Assembly: GCA_035630195.1 (NCBI GenBank)
Contig: DASQLD010000406.1
Span: 1-19,425 of the forward strand
Length of the DNA: 19,425 nucleotides
Direction of reading: 5' to 3'
Origin: DASQDN01 sp035630195
GTDB taxonomy: Bacteria; Acidobacteriota; Terriglobia; Bryobacterales; Bryobacteraceae
Of the stretch, positions 1 through 6,744 are shown in pieces (the stretch's first letter is position 1; every line of letters starts with the position of its first letter). The notes beneath the pieces were generated by a model that saw only the letters and a program-made list of their open reading frames with translations, searched no databases and was not told the DNA's origin. Made by a program: the position numbers and the translations under genes.

Positions 1-84
1 GACCAAGTTGAATCGTTCGTTCGCAAGCAGCGCGGCCGTCGCCGATCCAAGTCCGCCCGATCCGCCCGCCAGGATGACGGTCAA
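1..84 (-). CDS. Short-chain dehydrogenase/reductase (SDR), N-terminal fragment
   Basis: Only the first 28 codons lie in the window; the gene continues past the left edge. The start is TTG at 84-82, and it overlaps the TGA of the upstream ligase as TTGA. A GGAGGG Shine-Dalgarno lies about 6 bases upstream. The translation opens TVILAGGSGGLGSATAALL, a beta strand followed by the glycine-rich GxxxGxG nucleotide-binding turn of the Rossmann fold used by SDR and extended-SDR sugar epimerases. The stop-start overlap with the O-antigen ligase-like gene suggests co-translation and a role in surface polysaccharide or nucleotide-sugar metabolism. The substrate, and whether it is a classical or extended SDR, cannot be told from so short a piece. 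Confidence 0.6.
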   Translation of the reverse strand, partial: MTVILAGGSGGLGSATAALLANERFNLV

Positions 85-1262
85 GCTTCCACCCTCCGCG
101 CCGTGTAGCCCCACGCGACAACGATCCAGAACATACTCAAAATCTCGCTATCGCCGAGGTTGTGTTCGAAGAAGCCCTCGATGAGCACCGCCAGCAACAC
201 TGCAAGACAACCGTGCAGAATGGCCCGTCTCTGCGGGTCGGTTGTCGAGAGAGCGCTTCTCCACCAATCCCAAGCCATCTTTGCGATCATCCACAGAAAG
301 ACCAACAAAGCAGGGATTCCACGCTCGGCCGCATATTGGAGATACACATTGTGAAGATGCCCGTAGAAGCCTTCAGGAAGCGGTCTTCGTATATCGGACG
401 GAACGTACTGTTCGAACAACTTGCCTGGCATCTCCGGGCCGATGCCAAGCACCGGATGCGCCTTGATCATCTCGACACCGGTGCGGAATGTTATGTAACG
501 ATGGCGGTTAGAATCAACCTGTTCGTTTGGCTGGTATATCGAAATCACGCGTTGCCTGACGGACCGTGGAGATACGAACCAGCCTAAAAGCAGAAGTAGC
601 GGGGCGAATAGCAAGAATTTCGGACGCCATACTGCCACAAGATAGGTCGATGAAACCGCCGTAGCGAGCCAAACACTCCTGGTCCATCCGATGACAATCG
701 ATGCCGTGATCAACAACGCCGCGCCGATTGTCAGTCCGCGATAGCGCTTCGGGCCTGCAAATAGCAACACTGCTAACAGCAGAAGCAATGCAGCCATCTG
801 CGCCGCGCCGAACGTCATCCAATGTCCGACGAAGCCAGTCACCCGATCGCCTACGTAGGCGGCGTAGAAGTCGTTATGCTGCGCCAAGGCGCGCTGCCTC
901 TTAAGCCAGAACTGACCGAAACTCCAGATGCCGCTAGCCGACGCTGCTGCCGCCCACCACCAGACAAGCTTTCGAATATCGCTGACGCGCCGAATCGCCG
1001 TATAAATTACGGGAAGCATCAGGAACACGTAGAACTTGACGACCTGAGGCAATCCGGCCCGCGGGTCAGAAGAAAAGGCAAGAGAGATGAGGGTGAGCGC
1101 AACGAAGATTCCCAAAGGAAGAAGGATGGGAGGAAATTCGAGTTGCCTGCGAGATAGGATTAGCAAAAGAAGAGCCGCACCCAGGAGGGTCTGACACGCA
1201 GCGATCGACACGAGGGATGTGACGGCGGCGCCGCAAGCCAGGTAGAACGCTGCTGTAGGCAT
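81..1262 (-). CDS. O-antigen ligase / polymerase-like membrane protein (WaaL/Wzy family)
   Basis: The 393-residue protein is almost entirely hydrophobic, with roughly ten predicted transmembrane helices and one larger periplasmic loop at about residues 235-315. Two family hallmarks are visible: an arginine in TRSVWLA (R195) near a membrane boundary, and GHLHNVYLQYAAERG (residues 301-315), which matches the conserved histidine loop of the Wzy_C/O-antigen ligase family. Such proteins transfer or polymerise undecaprenyl-linked glycans at the outer face of the inner membrane. Ligase and polymerase cannot be separated by eye. I chose the ATG at 1262, which leaves 40 bases to the divergent sixA. 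An in-frame ATG at 1304 adds 14 residues and has an AGAAGG 9 bases upstream, but it would overlap the sixA start codon. It probably forms an operon with the SDR that follows. Confidence 0.8.
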   Translation of the reverse strand: MPTAAFYLACGAAVTSLVSIAACQTLLGAALLLLILSRRQLEFPPILLPLGIFVALTLISLAFSSDPRAGLPQVVKFYVFLMLPVIYTAIRRVSDIRKLVWWWAAAASASGIWSFGQFWLKRQRALAQHNDFYAAYVGDRVTGFVGHWMTFGAAQMAALLLLLAVLLFAGPKRYRGLTIGAALLITASIVIGWTRSVWLATAVSSTYLVAVWRPKFLLFAPLLLLLGWFVSPRSVRQRVISIYQPNEQVDSNRHRYITFRTGVEMIKAHPVLGIGPEMPGKLFEQYVPSDIRRPLPEGFYGHLHNVYLQYAAERGIPALLVFLWMIAKMAWDWWRSALSTTDPQRRAILHGCLAVLLAVLIEGFFEHNLGDSEILSMFWIVVAWGYTARRVEA

Positions 1263-1302
1263 GAAGGAAACCCTAGTATGCCAAAATGAGAAGGCCCAAC
1301 TC

Positions 1303-1785
1303 ATGGAAGTCTACCTTCTGCGGCATGGCATTGCCCAAGACGATTCGCCCACCGGCAGAGATTCGGATCGTCCTCTTACGGAGGAAGGTCGGCGCAAACT
1401 CCGCGACGTTCTAAAAGTTCTTTCGAGCGCAGGAATCAAGCCGGAGACGATTGTCTCCAGTCCTTATCTCCGCGCACGGCAAACGGCGGAGATTGCGCAA
1501 GAGCTTCTCGGCTACAAAGACGAGTTGGTCTTCACCGATGCGTTAACACCGGACTCGGACCCCGAAGCCGTCTGGCAGGAGCTTCGGACATCGCATAGTG
1601 GCGTAAAAAGTATCATTCTCGCGAGCCACGAACCTCTAATGAGCCGCTGTACGGGATTCTTTCTGAGAAGTCCGGAGCTTCTTGTAGACTTCAAGAAGGG
1701 CGCTGTCGTTCGCATCGATTTCGATCACTTCAGCTTGCAGCCCCGCGGTGTTCTCAAATGGATGCTGACGGCGAAACTTACGTAG
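1303..1785 (+). CDS. sixA: Phosphohistidine phosphatase SixA-like
   Basis: This 160-residue histidine phosphatase superfamily protein matches SixA in size. The phospho-accepting histidine lies in LLRHG (H8). The phosphate-binding arginine region is SSPYLRARQTA (R57, R59), and the second catalytic histidine is in ASHEPL (H109). SixA in E. coli removes phosphate from histidine in phosphotransfer proteins; in this window no partner histidine kinase or PTS protein is seen, so the substrate here is open. The start at 1303 is chosen because the protein then begins directly with the family's first strand and a GAGAAGG sits 9 bases upstream. A further in-frame ATG at 1261 adds 14 residues unlike the family. 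The 3' end overlaps the convergent tRNA nucleotidyltransferase gene by 8 bases. Confidence 0.88.
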   Translation: MEVYLLRHGIAQDDSPTGRDSDRPLTEEGRRKLRDVLKVLSSAGIKPETIVSSPYLRARQTAEIAQELLGYKDELVFTDALTPDSDPEAVWQELRTSHSGVKSIILASHEPLMSRCTGFFLRSPELLVDFKKGAVVRIDFDHFSLQPRGVLKWMLTAKLT

Positions 1786-3070
1786 CGAGCGACTTGGCAA
1801 ACTGCAAAGCTTCTTCTTTTGTAGCGATACTTCCTTCCAGTTGAGCGTCTTCTACCTTCGTCAGGACCGTTGAGAACCAGGGACCAGGTTTATAGCCTGC
1901 TGCAATGAGATCTTTGCCGGTAAGTAGCGGCGGTGGCGAGATCCGCTCCTGCCCGTATTCCTCCTGTTTGGCTTTGACGAAGTTGTAGTTATCAAGCAAA
2001 TTGTGGCTCGATGAGCAGTCGAGCCGGTGGAGTTCCATGTGTTCCTCAAAATCCGGCATCCTTAAAAAACGCTTGAGAGTGCTTTCCTTCATGCGCGTGG
2101 CGTCTCCGAATTTCATATGGCTGGCAACAAGAGCTTCAATCTGGTGAATCTCTTCGCTTGAGAATCGCAAGCGTGTGAGGATGTCGTGCGCGATTTCGAC
2201 CCCAGCCTCTACGTGCCCGTCAAAGCGGATGCGTTCAGCGCGACGGAAAGTCGGAGGTTTCCCAACGTCGTGCAGTAGGACTCCCATCGCGAGCGTGGGT
2301 GAGCGATCAATAAGCCCGTCAAGCATGATCAGCGTGTGCGTCCACACGTCGCCCTCCGGATGGAATTGCGGAGGCTGCTCGACGCCCTTCATGCGAGTGA
2401 CCTCGGGTAGTATTACTTCAAGGAGGCCGAGTTCGTCGAGTAGCTCCAACCCGCGCCTGGCTCCTCCCTCCGTCAGAATCATCACGAGCTCGTCCCGAAT
2501 TCGTTCGGCGGACACGCGTTGGATCAGCGGCGCCAGCTCCCGGATGGCTGTGGCTGTGGAAGATTCAATCGAGAACTCAAGCCGGGCCGCGAAACGAACC
2601 GCGCGCAGCATCCGAAGGTAATCCTCTTGAAACCGTTGCCTGGGTTCACCTATGGCTCGAATGATCTTGTCTTCCAGGTCTCTGCGCCCGTTCACGAAGT
2701 CTTGAATATCGCTAGTCTCTGTGTCTAGAAAGAGCGCGTTGACAGAGAAGTCACGTCGTAAGGCGTCCTGGCGTGGGTTCGTTTCGAACCGAACCTCCGA
2801 TGGTCTACGGCCATCTATATAGGAATAGTCACTTCGAAAGGTTGCAACTTCCACGCCCTCTACGAGCATGACCCCGAAGTGGGCGCCTATCTCCCGCGCA
2901 TGAGGGAAAAGTTGCCACAGTTGGGTGGGACTTGCATCGGTAGCTACGTCAAAGTCCTTGGGCTGCCGGCCAAGCAAAAGATCCCGGACGCAGCCCCCGA
3001 CCAGATACGCTTGGTAGCCCGCAGCATGCAAACGGTGAATGATCGATTCAGCGATGCCTCTTAAGGCCAC
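1778..3070 (-). CDS. cca: CCA-adding tRNA nucleotidyltransferase / poly(A) polymerase family protein with HD domain
   Basis: The 430-residue protein is a class II nucleotidyltransferase. It shows GGCVRDLLLG (25-34), the metal-binding DFD pair (D39, D41), RRDFSVNALF (105-114), the FQEDYLRMLRAVRFAARL helix (147-164) and ERIRDE (189-194) for nucleotide recognition. A C-terminal HD domain follows with LLHDVGKP (H267, D268), as in CCA enzymes that also carry phosphohydrolase activity. The expected role is adding or repairing the tRNA 3' CCA end. Specialised CC-adding, A-adding and poly(A) polymerase relatives share this fold, so exact specificity is uncertain. The start is GTG; a stop codon lies in frame 15 bases upstream and no other start fits. 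The small membrane-protein gene ends 5 bases upstream, so the two are probably co-transcribed. Confidence 0.87.
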   Translation of the reverse strand: MALRGIAESIIHRLHAAGYQAYLVGGCVRDLLLGRQPKDFDVATDASPTQLWQLFPHAREIGAHFGVMLVEGVEVATFRSDYSYIDGRRPSEVRFETNPRQDALRRDFSVNALFLDTETSDIQDFVNGRRDLEDKIIRAIGEPRQRFQEDYLRMLRAVRFAARLEFSIESSTATAIRELAPLIQRVSAERIRDELVMILTEGGARRGLELLDELGLLEVILPEVTRMKGVEQPPQFHPEGDVWTHTLIMLDGLIDRSPTLAMGVLLHDVGKPPTFRRAERIRFDGHVEAGVEIAHDILTRLRFSSEEIHQIEALVASHMKFGDATRMKESTLKRFLRMPDFEEHMELHRLDCSSSHNLLDNYNFVKAKQEEYGQERISPPPLLTGKDLIAAGYKPGPWFSTVLTKVEDAQLEGSIATKEEALQFAKSLAT

Positions 3071-3075
3071 ATCTT

Positions 3076-3246
3076 CTATTGTGGGTCACGCATTCGAGTG
3101 CGCGAGACTCCCGTCATGATTCCAATCCCCAGAAGCGCAATCACTACGACCACGATCCAGTGCGTAGGCACATTTGCCATATGCGCCCCATATGCGATGC
3201 CCATAATCAGCAGCGCGAATCCCAGTAGATACAAACCAAACGACAT
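3076..3246 (-). CDS. Small two-helix membrane protein, function unknown
   Basis: This is a 56-residue protein. The ATG is preceded by an excellent GGGAGG Shine-Dalgarno 8 bases upstream. Two hydrophobic segments, about residues 2-20 (FGLYLLGFALLIMGIAYG) and 28-46 (THWIVVVVIALLGIGIMTG), flank a short polar loop. The C-terminal tail RTRMRDPQ is basic, so it should face the cytoplasm, with both ends inside. The stop lies 5 bases before the GTG of the cca gene, which suggests translational coupling. I do not recognise the family. Codon positions, ribosome site and membrane topology all argue that it is a real gene, not chance. It could be a helper membrane protein unrelated in function to tRNA maturation. 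Confidence 0.7.
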   Translation of the reverse strand: MSFGLYLLGFALLIMGIAYGAHMANVPTHWIVVVVIALLGIGIMTGVSRTRMRDPQ

Positions 3247-3371
3247 CTTGATGTCCTCCCAGGGCCGTTCAAGAGCAACTTTGACGCCAATAGCGCGGTA
3301 ACGGTGAAGATTGCAAAAAATTCATGTGAAAGACGGCGTTCTTGTAATACTTCCGTGCATCTATGCCGATC

Positions 3372-3399
3372 ATTACAGCGTCGAAGTAGTGAAGGACAA
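3372..3399 (-). promoter_or_regulatory. Possible sigma-70-type promoter for the small membrane protein-cca pair
   Basis: On the minus strand, TTGTCC (3399-3394) matches the -35 consensus at four of six positions. It is followed after 16 bases by TGTAAT (3377-3372), which matches the -10 consensus at five of six. Transcription would start near 3365, giving a leader of about 120 bases. This is by-eye matching only and weak evidence. Confidence 0.25.
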
Positions 3400-3512
3400 A
3401 GTGATAGCAATATGGCTTCAAAAAGGTGGCGGTAAATGTTACTTGACTGCGCTATGAAGTCTGACCGACAATTGGTTTCCGCGTCCATAGAGATTATTGT
3501 GCCCAGGGAGCC

Positions 3513-3529
3513 ACTTCTACAGTAGAAGT
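3513..3529. promoter_or_regulatory. 17-bp near-perfect palindrome, candidate operator
   Basis: ACTTCTAC and GTAGAAGT are perfect 8-base inverted arms around a single central A. The site lies 28 bases before the GTG start of the orphan gene. A TACAGT within it (3518-3523) could serve as a -10 element. A dimeric regulator bound here would block that promoter. No known operator consensus is matched that I can name, so the assignment rests on symmetry and position. Confidence 0.4.
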
Positions 3530-3557
3530 TGCGCACTGTGTAATGGAGGGTTTAATC

Positions 3558-3992
3558 GTGTCAGAATACACGTTCATCGAGCCGAATGCAGCGTTTCCGC
3601 TGCCAGCGACTTTCAATTATGACGAGTATATCGAGACCGAGCAGGAATTGTGGGCGCTGTTTCCTGAGACGGACGGTCGTCGCGTCAATTTCGTCCAGAT
3701 TGGACTTACCGCGATGATTTACGCAGAAGTAGCTGAAACCGGCGCCGAGCTCGGGCTCGACGAAACGTACATCTTGATGCCGTGCTCAGATTACGCCATG
3801 CGGCCTATCCGTATGCAGGCGTGCCGGCGGCTGACCCTGAGCGAGTACCGCATGGGTCATCTTACTGCAATCAAACTTGTCGGCAAGGTCAACGAAGCCG
3901 GCGAAGTGATGCGCGAGATTGGCTGCCAGATTCTGGGTGAGGAAGTGCTGAGCGAAGCTCAAGCTCGTCTGTCGGAAAACGATCAGGACTAA
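3558..3992 (+). CDS. Hypothetical acidic protein, 144 residues
   Basis: I do not recognise this protein. It is soluble-looking and strongly acidic, with no signal peptide and no membrane segment. It has cysteines at 76, 89 and 123, an aromatic/acidic N-terminus (YTFIEPNAAFPLPATFNYDEYIE...), a central CSDYAMRP segment and a helical glutamate-rich C-terminus (EEVLSEAQARLSENDQD). The GTG at 3558 is preferred because GGAGGG (3545-3550) sits 7 bases upstream. An in-frame ATG at 3543 overlaps that site and has no site of its own. The gene stands alone: a palindrome lies upstream and a hairpin overlaps its stop codon. It converges on the Hfq-like gene with 22 bases between stops. Confidence 0.75.
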   Translation: MSEYTFIEPNAAFPLPATFNYDEYIETEQELWALFPETDGRRVNFVQIGLTAMIYAEVAETGAELGLDETYILMPCSDYAMRPIRMQACRRLTLSEYRMGHLTAIKLVGKVNEAGEVMREIGCQILGEEVLSEAQARLSENDQD

Positions 3993-4018
3993 GTAGGAGC
4001 GGGCACGCTTCTACTTAG
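3989..4018. terminator. Bidirectional hairpin terminator between convergent genes
   Basis: CTAAGTAGGAGCG (3989-4001) pairs with CGCTTCTACTTAG (4006-4018) around a GGCA loop. Twelve of thirteen positions are Watson-Crick, and the one exception is a G-T (G-U in plus-strand RNA; A-C in the other). The left arm contains the TAA of the orphan gene and the right arm the TAA of the Hfq-like gene. No strong T-tract follows on either side, so intrinsic termination may be partial, or the hairpin may instead protect both transcript 3' ends. Confidence 0.6.
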
Positions 4019-4326
4019 GATCCCGACGCCTTATACATGTACTTGATGTTGGATTTGTAGACGAGCAGATTTGGCCCCTCGTCGCGGTTAACCTTCAGGC
4101 TCGCCTTGTCGTACCATTCGATGATGCCTTGTAGCATCTCGCCATCCTTGAGCACTATCACCATTGGCGTTTTCGACTGCATCTGCTTGATGTAGTAGAA
4201 ATTTTCGGCATTGGTCTGATCGGGCGGAATCGGCTTCTTCGGCTGAGTCTTCCGGGCAGGCTGCTCCTTGGGTTCTTTCATCTCAGTCAAAGACGGACGG
4301 ATCAGCTTTCGGTTACTGGCCTCCAC
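4015..4326 (-). CDS. hfq: Hfq-like Sm-fold RNA-binding protein with N-terminal extension
   Basis: The 103-residue protein carries an Hfq-type Sm core at about residues 40-100: NAENFYYIKQMQ as the N-terminal helix, MVIVLKDGEMLQGIIEWYDKAS as Sm1, and NLLVYKSNIKYMYK as Sm2. The VYK of Hfq's YKHA motif is kept (Y90, K91), but the histidine is replaced by serine (S92). The usual flexible C-terminal tail is nearly absent. Instead about 39 lysine-, proline- and glutamine-rich residues precede the core. The GTG at 4326 is supported by CGGAG 7 bases upstream; an ATG overlapping it runs out of frame. It is the last gene of the long minus-strand run, 37 bases after holB. Its likely role is sRNA/mRNA chaperone, but the altered RNA-contact residue leaves binding mode open. 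Confidence 0.75.
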   Translation of the reverse strand: MEASNRKLIRPSLTEMKEPKEQPARKTQPKKPIPPDQTNAENFYYIKQMQSKTPMVIVLKDGEMLQGIIEWYDKASLKVNRDEGPNLLVYKSNIKYMYKASGS

Positions 4327-4363
4327 TCATTGTCTCCGGTACTACGGTTGTACCATAGGCGTT

Positions 4364-5383
4364 CTACACGCTTCTTAATTCCGCAACCAGCGCATCTAAC
4401 GCTATGGTCTTCTGTATATTACGACGTAGCAGCTCGACGAGTTCGTCGATTTTTTCCACCGCCGTCCGCAGCCACTCAAAACGCACCCTCTTGGCAATGG
4501 CCTCGAGCTCACTACGTATGTCAAAGTTCCGAATATCGCCGGTGTTGTGCTGCAGCAACAGGATATCTTCCAAAAGGCCGTAGAGAACACTCAGGTGGTT
4601 CTCGAGCTTATCGGTGCGGCCAAGCGATTCTGAGACTCTCGACCACGCTCCATAAGACTGCAGACCCGATGCCGACTGAAGGAGCGCAATCATCGCCGCC
4701 CTCCGCTTGTCGTATGCGTCGAGATCGAGCGATACAGCGATGCCCGGGCTCCCGCCTGCGAGCGCCACACGGCGTTTCGAGTCTTTCAGAGCTTTCTCGC
4801 GGACGAACGACTCCATTTCCAAAGCCGACAGTGGGGACATCGCGATCATCAGCGATCGCGACCGGATCGTCGGCAGCAGATCGTAAGCATTCTCCGCCGT
4901 CGCTACCAGGATGAGATAAGGCGGTGGTTCTTCCAGAATCTTCAGCAGGGAATTGGCGGCCTGCTCATTTGCGCGGTCGAGATGATCGATTAGGAAGACA
5001 CGTCGGCGGCCTTTCAAAGGACCGAATTGGGCTCGTTCTTTGAGGAGTCGGATCTGCTGGATCGAAATTTGCCGTAGGGGACCGTCGGGTGGAAATGTGA
5101 CAAAGTCTACGTGCGAGGCAAAAAGCAGAGGATCTTCCGAACGTTTATCGGCGGGCAATTTCTCCCGCTCGGCCATCAGAGCAGCGTTATCGGGCAGGCT
5201 GAGATCGTCTTTTTCGATCTTATCCTTACCACCAAGCAATTCGGTGGCGAATCGCCTTGCCAAGGTTGCCTTACCGATGCCTTCCTGACCATTCAGAAGG
5301 ATAGTTTGGGGGATACGGTCCTGGCGGATCATCTGCGCCAGAGTCTCCGCCGCAGAACAATTCCCGTAAAAGGGTTCAAACAA
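4364..5383 (-). CDS. holB: DNA polymerase III, delta-prime subunit (clamp loader)
   Basis: This 339-residue AAA+ clamp-loader protein has a P-loop-like GQEGIGKAT (32-40), a Walker B-like VFLIDHLDRA (129-138), the NSLLKILEEPP helix (144-154) typical of delta-prime and DnaX, and an SRC-like IRSRS (173-177). The C-terminal third is helical, as expected for the collar domain. It would sit in the clamp loader that places the beta clamp on DNA. Delta-prime subunits commonly carry a four-cysteine zinc module after the P-loop; here the only cysteine is C9, so that module is absent. The start is TTG at 5383 with AAGGTGG upstream, overlapping the end of tmk by 8 bases. Confidence 0.85.
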   Translation of the reverse strand: MFEPFYGNCSAAETLAQMIRQDRIPQTILLNGQEGIGKATLARRFATELLGGKDKIEKDDLSLPDNAALMAEREKLPADKRSEDPLLFASHVDFVTFPPDGPLRQISIQQIRLLKERAQFGPLKGRRRVFLIDHLDRANEQAANSLLKILEEPPPYLILVATAENAYDLLPTIRSRSLMIAMSPLSALEMESFVREKALKDSKRRVALAGGSPGIAVSLDLDAYDKRRAAMIALLQSASGLQSYGAWSRVSESLGRTDKLENHLSVLYGLLEDILLLQHNTGDIRNFDIRSELEAIAKRVRFEWLRTAVEKIDELVELLRRNIQKTIALDALVAELRSV

Positions 5384-6008
5384 GCGGATTTACCACCTTC
5401 CAGATGCGCTCCGTGACTTCCTCGACGTTCCCGTTGCCATCGATAATCCTGATCCGCTCAGGGTGCTCCTTAGCTAGTTCGAGATAGAGGGAGCGAACGC
5501 GCCGATGGAATTCCACAGCTTCCTCGTCCAGGCGATCTCGAGTGGGTCCGTTTCGTTGTCGCGTTCGCTCGAGACCTGTCTCGGTATCGATATCGATACA
5601 TACCGTCAAATCCGGCTGGATTCCGTGGCACGAGATTTCGTGAAGCTGCATCACCACATCTCGACCAAGCTGGCGCCCCCCGCCCTGATAGGCCAGCGTG
5701 GAATCCGTAAATCGATCGCTGAGCACAACCGACCCGTTTTCCCAAGCCGGCAGTATTCGCTCATCGACGTTTTGGGCTCGAGCGGCGAAGTACAGGAGCA
5801 TCTCCGCCACCGGGCAAAGGTTCTTATTGTCGGCGTCGAGAAGAATCGCCCGGATCTGGCGTCCGATTTGGGTGCCCCCAGGTTCCTGGGTTTCTATGAC
5901 CTCACGGCCGGTTGAGCGAATCCGTTCGGCCAGGATCTGCATTTGTGTGCTTTTGCCTGAGCCGTCCGGACCTTCGAATGTGATGAAGACCCCGCTTCGC
6001 CTAGTCAT
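5376..6008 (-). CDS. tmk: Thymidylate kinase
   Basis: The 210-residue dTMP kinase makes dTDP for DNA synthesis. The P-loop is FEGPDGSGKST (11-21). QEPGGT follows at about 41-46, then the SDRF motif ahead of STLAYQGGGRQL, which binds dTMP, and a lid region RTRQRNGPTRDRLDEE. Length and motif order match bacterial Tmk. The ATG at 6008-6006 overlaps the stop of the uracil-DNA glycosylase gene by 8 bases, and its own stop overlaps holB. The tmk-holB pair is a common bacterial arrangement, which supports both calls. Confidence 0.95.
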   Translation of the reverse strand: MTRRSGVFITFEGPDGSGKSTQMQILAERIRSTGREVIETQEPGGTQIGRQIRAILLDADNKNLCPVAEMLLYFAARAQNVDERILPAWENGSVVLSDRFTDSTLAYQGGGRQLGRDVVMQLHEISCHGIQPDLTVCIDIDTETGLERTRQRNGPTRDRLDEEAVEFHRRVRSLYLELAKEHPERIRIIDGNGNVEEVTERIWKVVNPLV

Positions 6009-6744
6009 ACACGAAGTGGAGAACTTTCTTGAGGTCTTCCCACGCTTCGCGCTTGGCGTTCTGGTTGTATGGTCGGAGAAGGTACGAGGGGTGATAGGTG
6101 ACCATCACCGGAATGTCCTTCCATTTGTGCCAGTTACCGCGCAGGCGCGTCACGCCTTCTTTCGTGCCGAGAATTGCTTTTGCCGCAGTGGATCCGAGCG
6201 CGCAGATTGCCCTCGGCCGAATGACGGAAAGCTGTCGGTTGAGGAACTGACCGCAAATCTCCATCTCATCCGGTTGCGGCGTTCGATTTTCCGGGGGTCG
6301 GCATTTCACCACGTTGCAAATGTAAACGTCGGCGCGCTTGAGCGGAATGCCTTCCTTGGTCGCTGTACCTTCTATCATTTGGGTCAGCAATTGTCCAGCT
6401 CGGCCCACGAACGGAATGCCCTGCGCATCCTCGTCCGCTCCTGGACCCTCGCCGACAAAAACCAGCCTGGCCTGCTCATCCCCGACGCCAAATACGATCT
6501 TGTTGCGATCCTGGCAAAGCCGGCAGCGTTTGCACTCTTCGCCGATGTCTAGACGGATGCTTTCGAGCGTGTCACCCGCAGGGATGATGGGAGGAAGTTC
6601 GATAGCGATGTCCGGTTCTGCAATGGTCCGAGGAGCCGCCGCCTGCGTATCTGGTGTCGAGGCGCGTGTTGCAGCGTGATAAATTTCCTTCACACCGAGG
6701 TCCCTGTAGAACTCGAGGTACTCCTTCAACTGTTCCGGGTTCAT
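6001..6744 (-). CDS. Uracil-DNA glycosylase, family 4 (iron-sulfur)
   Basis: The 247-residue protein excises uracil from DNA. Motif A is GEGPGADED (98-106) and motif B is HPSYLLR (218-224), both typical of family 4. The four cysteines expected to hold a 4Fe-4S cluster are present: C71 and C74 in CKRC, C148 in VKCRPPENR and C164 in EICGQF. The KRRIH insertion of UdgX is absent, so UdgX is unlikely. The first 60 residues form a proline- and alanine-rich N-terminal extension before the conserved domain, starting with a short amphipathic helix (EQLKEYLEFYRDLG). The ATG overlaps the coaBC stop as ATGA and the 3' end overlaps tmk. Confidence 0.92.
   Translation of the reverse strand: MNPEQLKEYLEFYRDLGVKEIYHAATRASTPDTQAAAPRTIAEPDIAIELPPIIPAGDTLESIRLDIGEECKRCRLCQDRNKIVFGVGDEQARLVFVGEGPGADEDAQGIPFVGRAGQLLTQMIEGTATKEGIPLKRADVYICNVVKCRPPENRTPQPDEMEICGQFLNRQLSVIRPRAICALGSTAAKAILGTKEGVTRLRGNWHKWKDIPVMVTYHPSYLLRPYNQNAKREAWEDLKKVLHFVYD

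Larger units (their letters stand above)
3247..3557. other. Intergenic region between divergent genes
   Basis: About 310 bases lie between the small membrane-protein gene (leftward) and the 144-residue orphan gene (rightward). No convincing coding frame is present. An open frame on the minus strand at 3207-3536 lacks a recognisable protein pattern and overlaps the small gene. The stretch holds a possible leftward promoter (TTGTCC at 3399-3394, 16-base spacer, TGTAAT at 3377-3372) and a 17-bp palindrome at 3513-3529 close to the rightward gene. Nothing else is evident. Confidence 0.5.

Noticed and set aside
1778..1785. Overlapping convergent stops of sixA and cca as an antisense regulatory device
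   Set aside because: An 8-base 3' overlap is common in compact genomes, and no hairpin or other signal supports a regulatory role.
3207..3536. 109-codon open frame on the minus strand in the intergenic region
   Set aside because: It overlaps the well-supported 56-residue gene in another frame, has no ribosome site and is rich in Arg, Cys and Ser, as expected of noncoding sequence.
4330..4914. 194-codon open frame on the plus strand
   Set aside because: It lies antisense to holB, has a composition rich in Arg, Ser and Pro with no family pattern, and holB is unmistakable.
5698..6552. 284-codon open frame on the plus strand
   Set aside because: It runs antisense to tmk and the uracil-DNA glycosylase gene and shows no domain.
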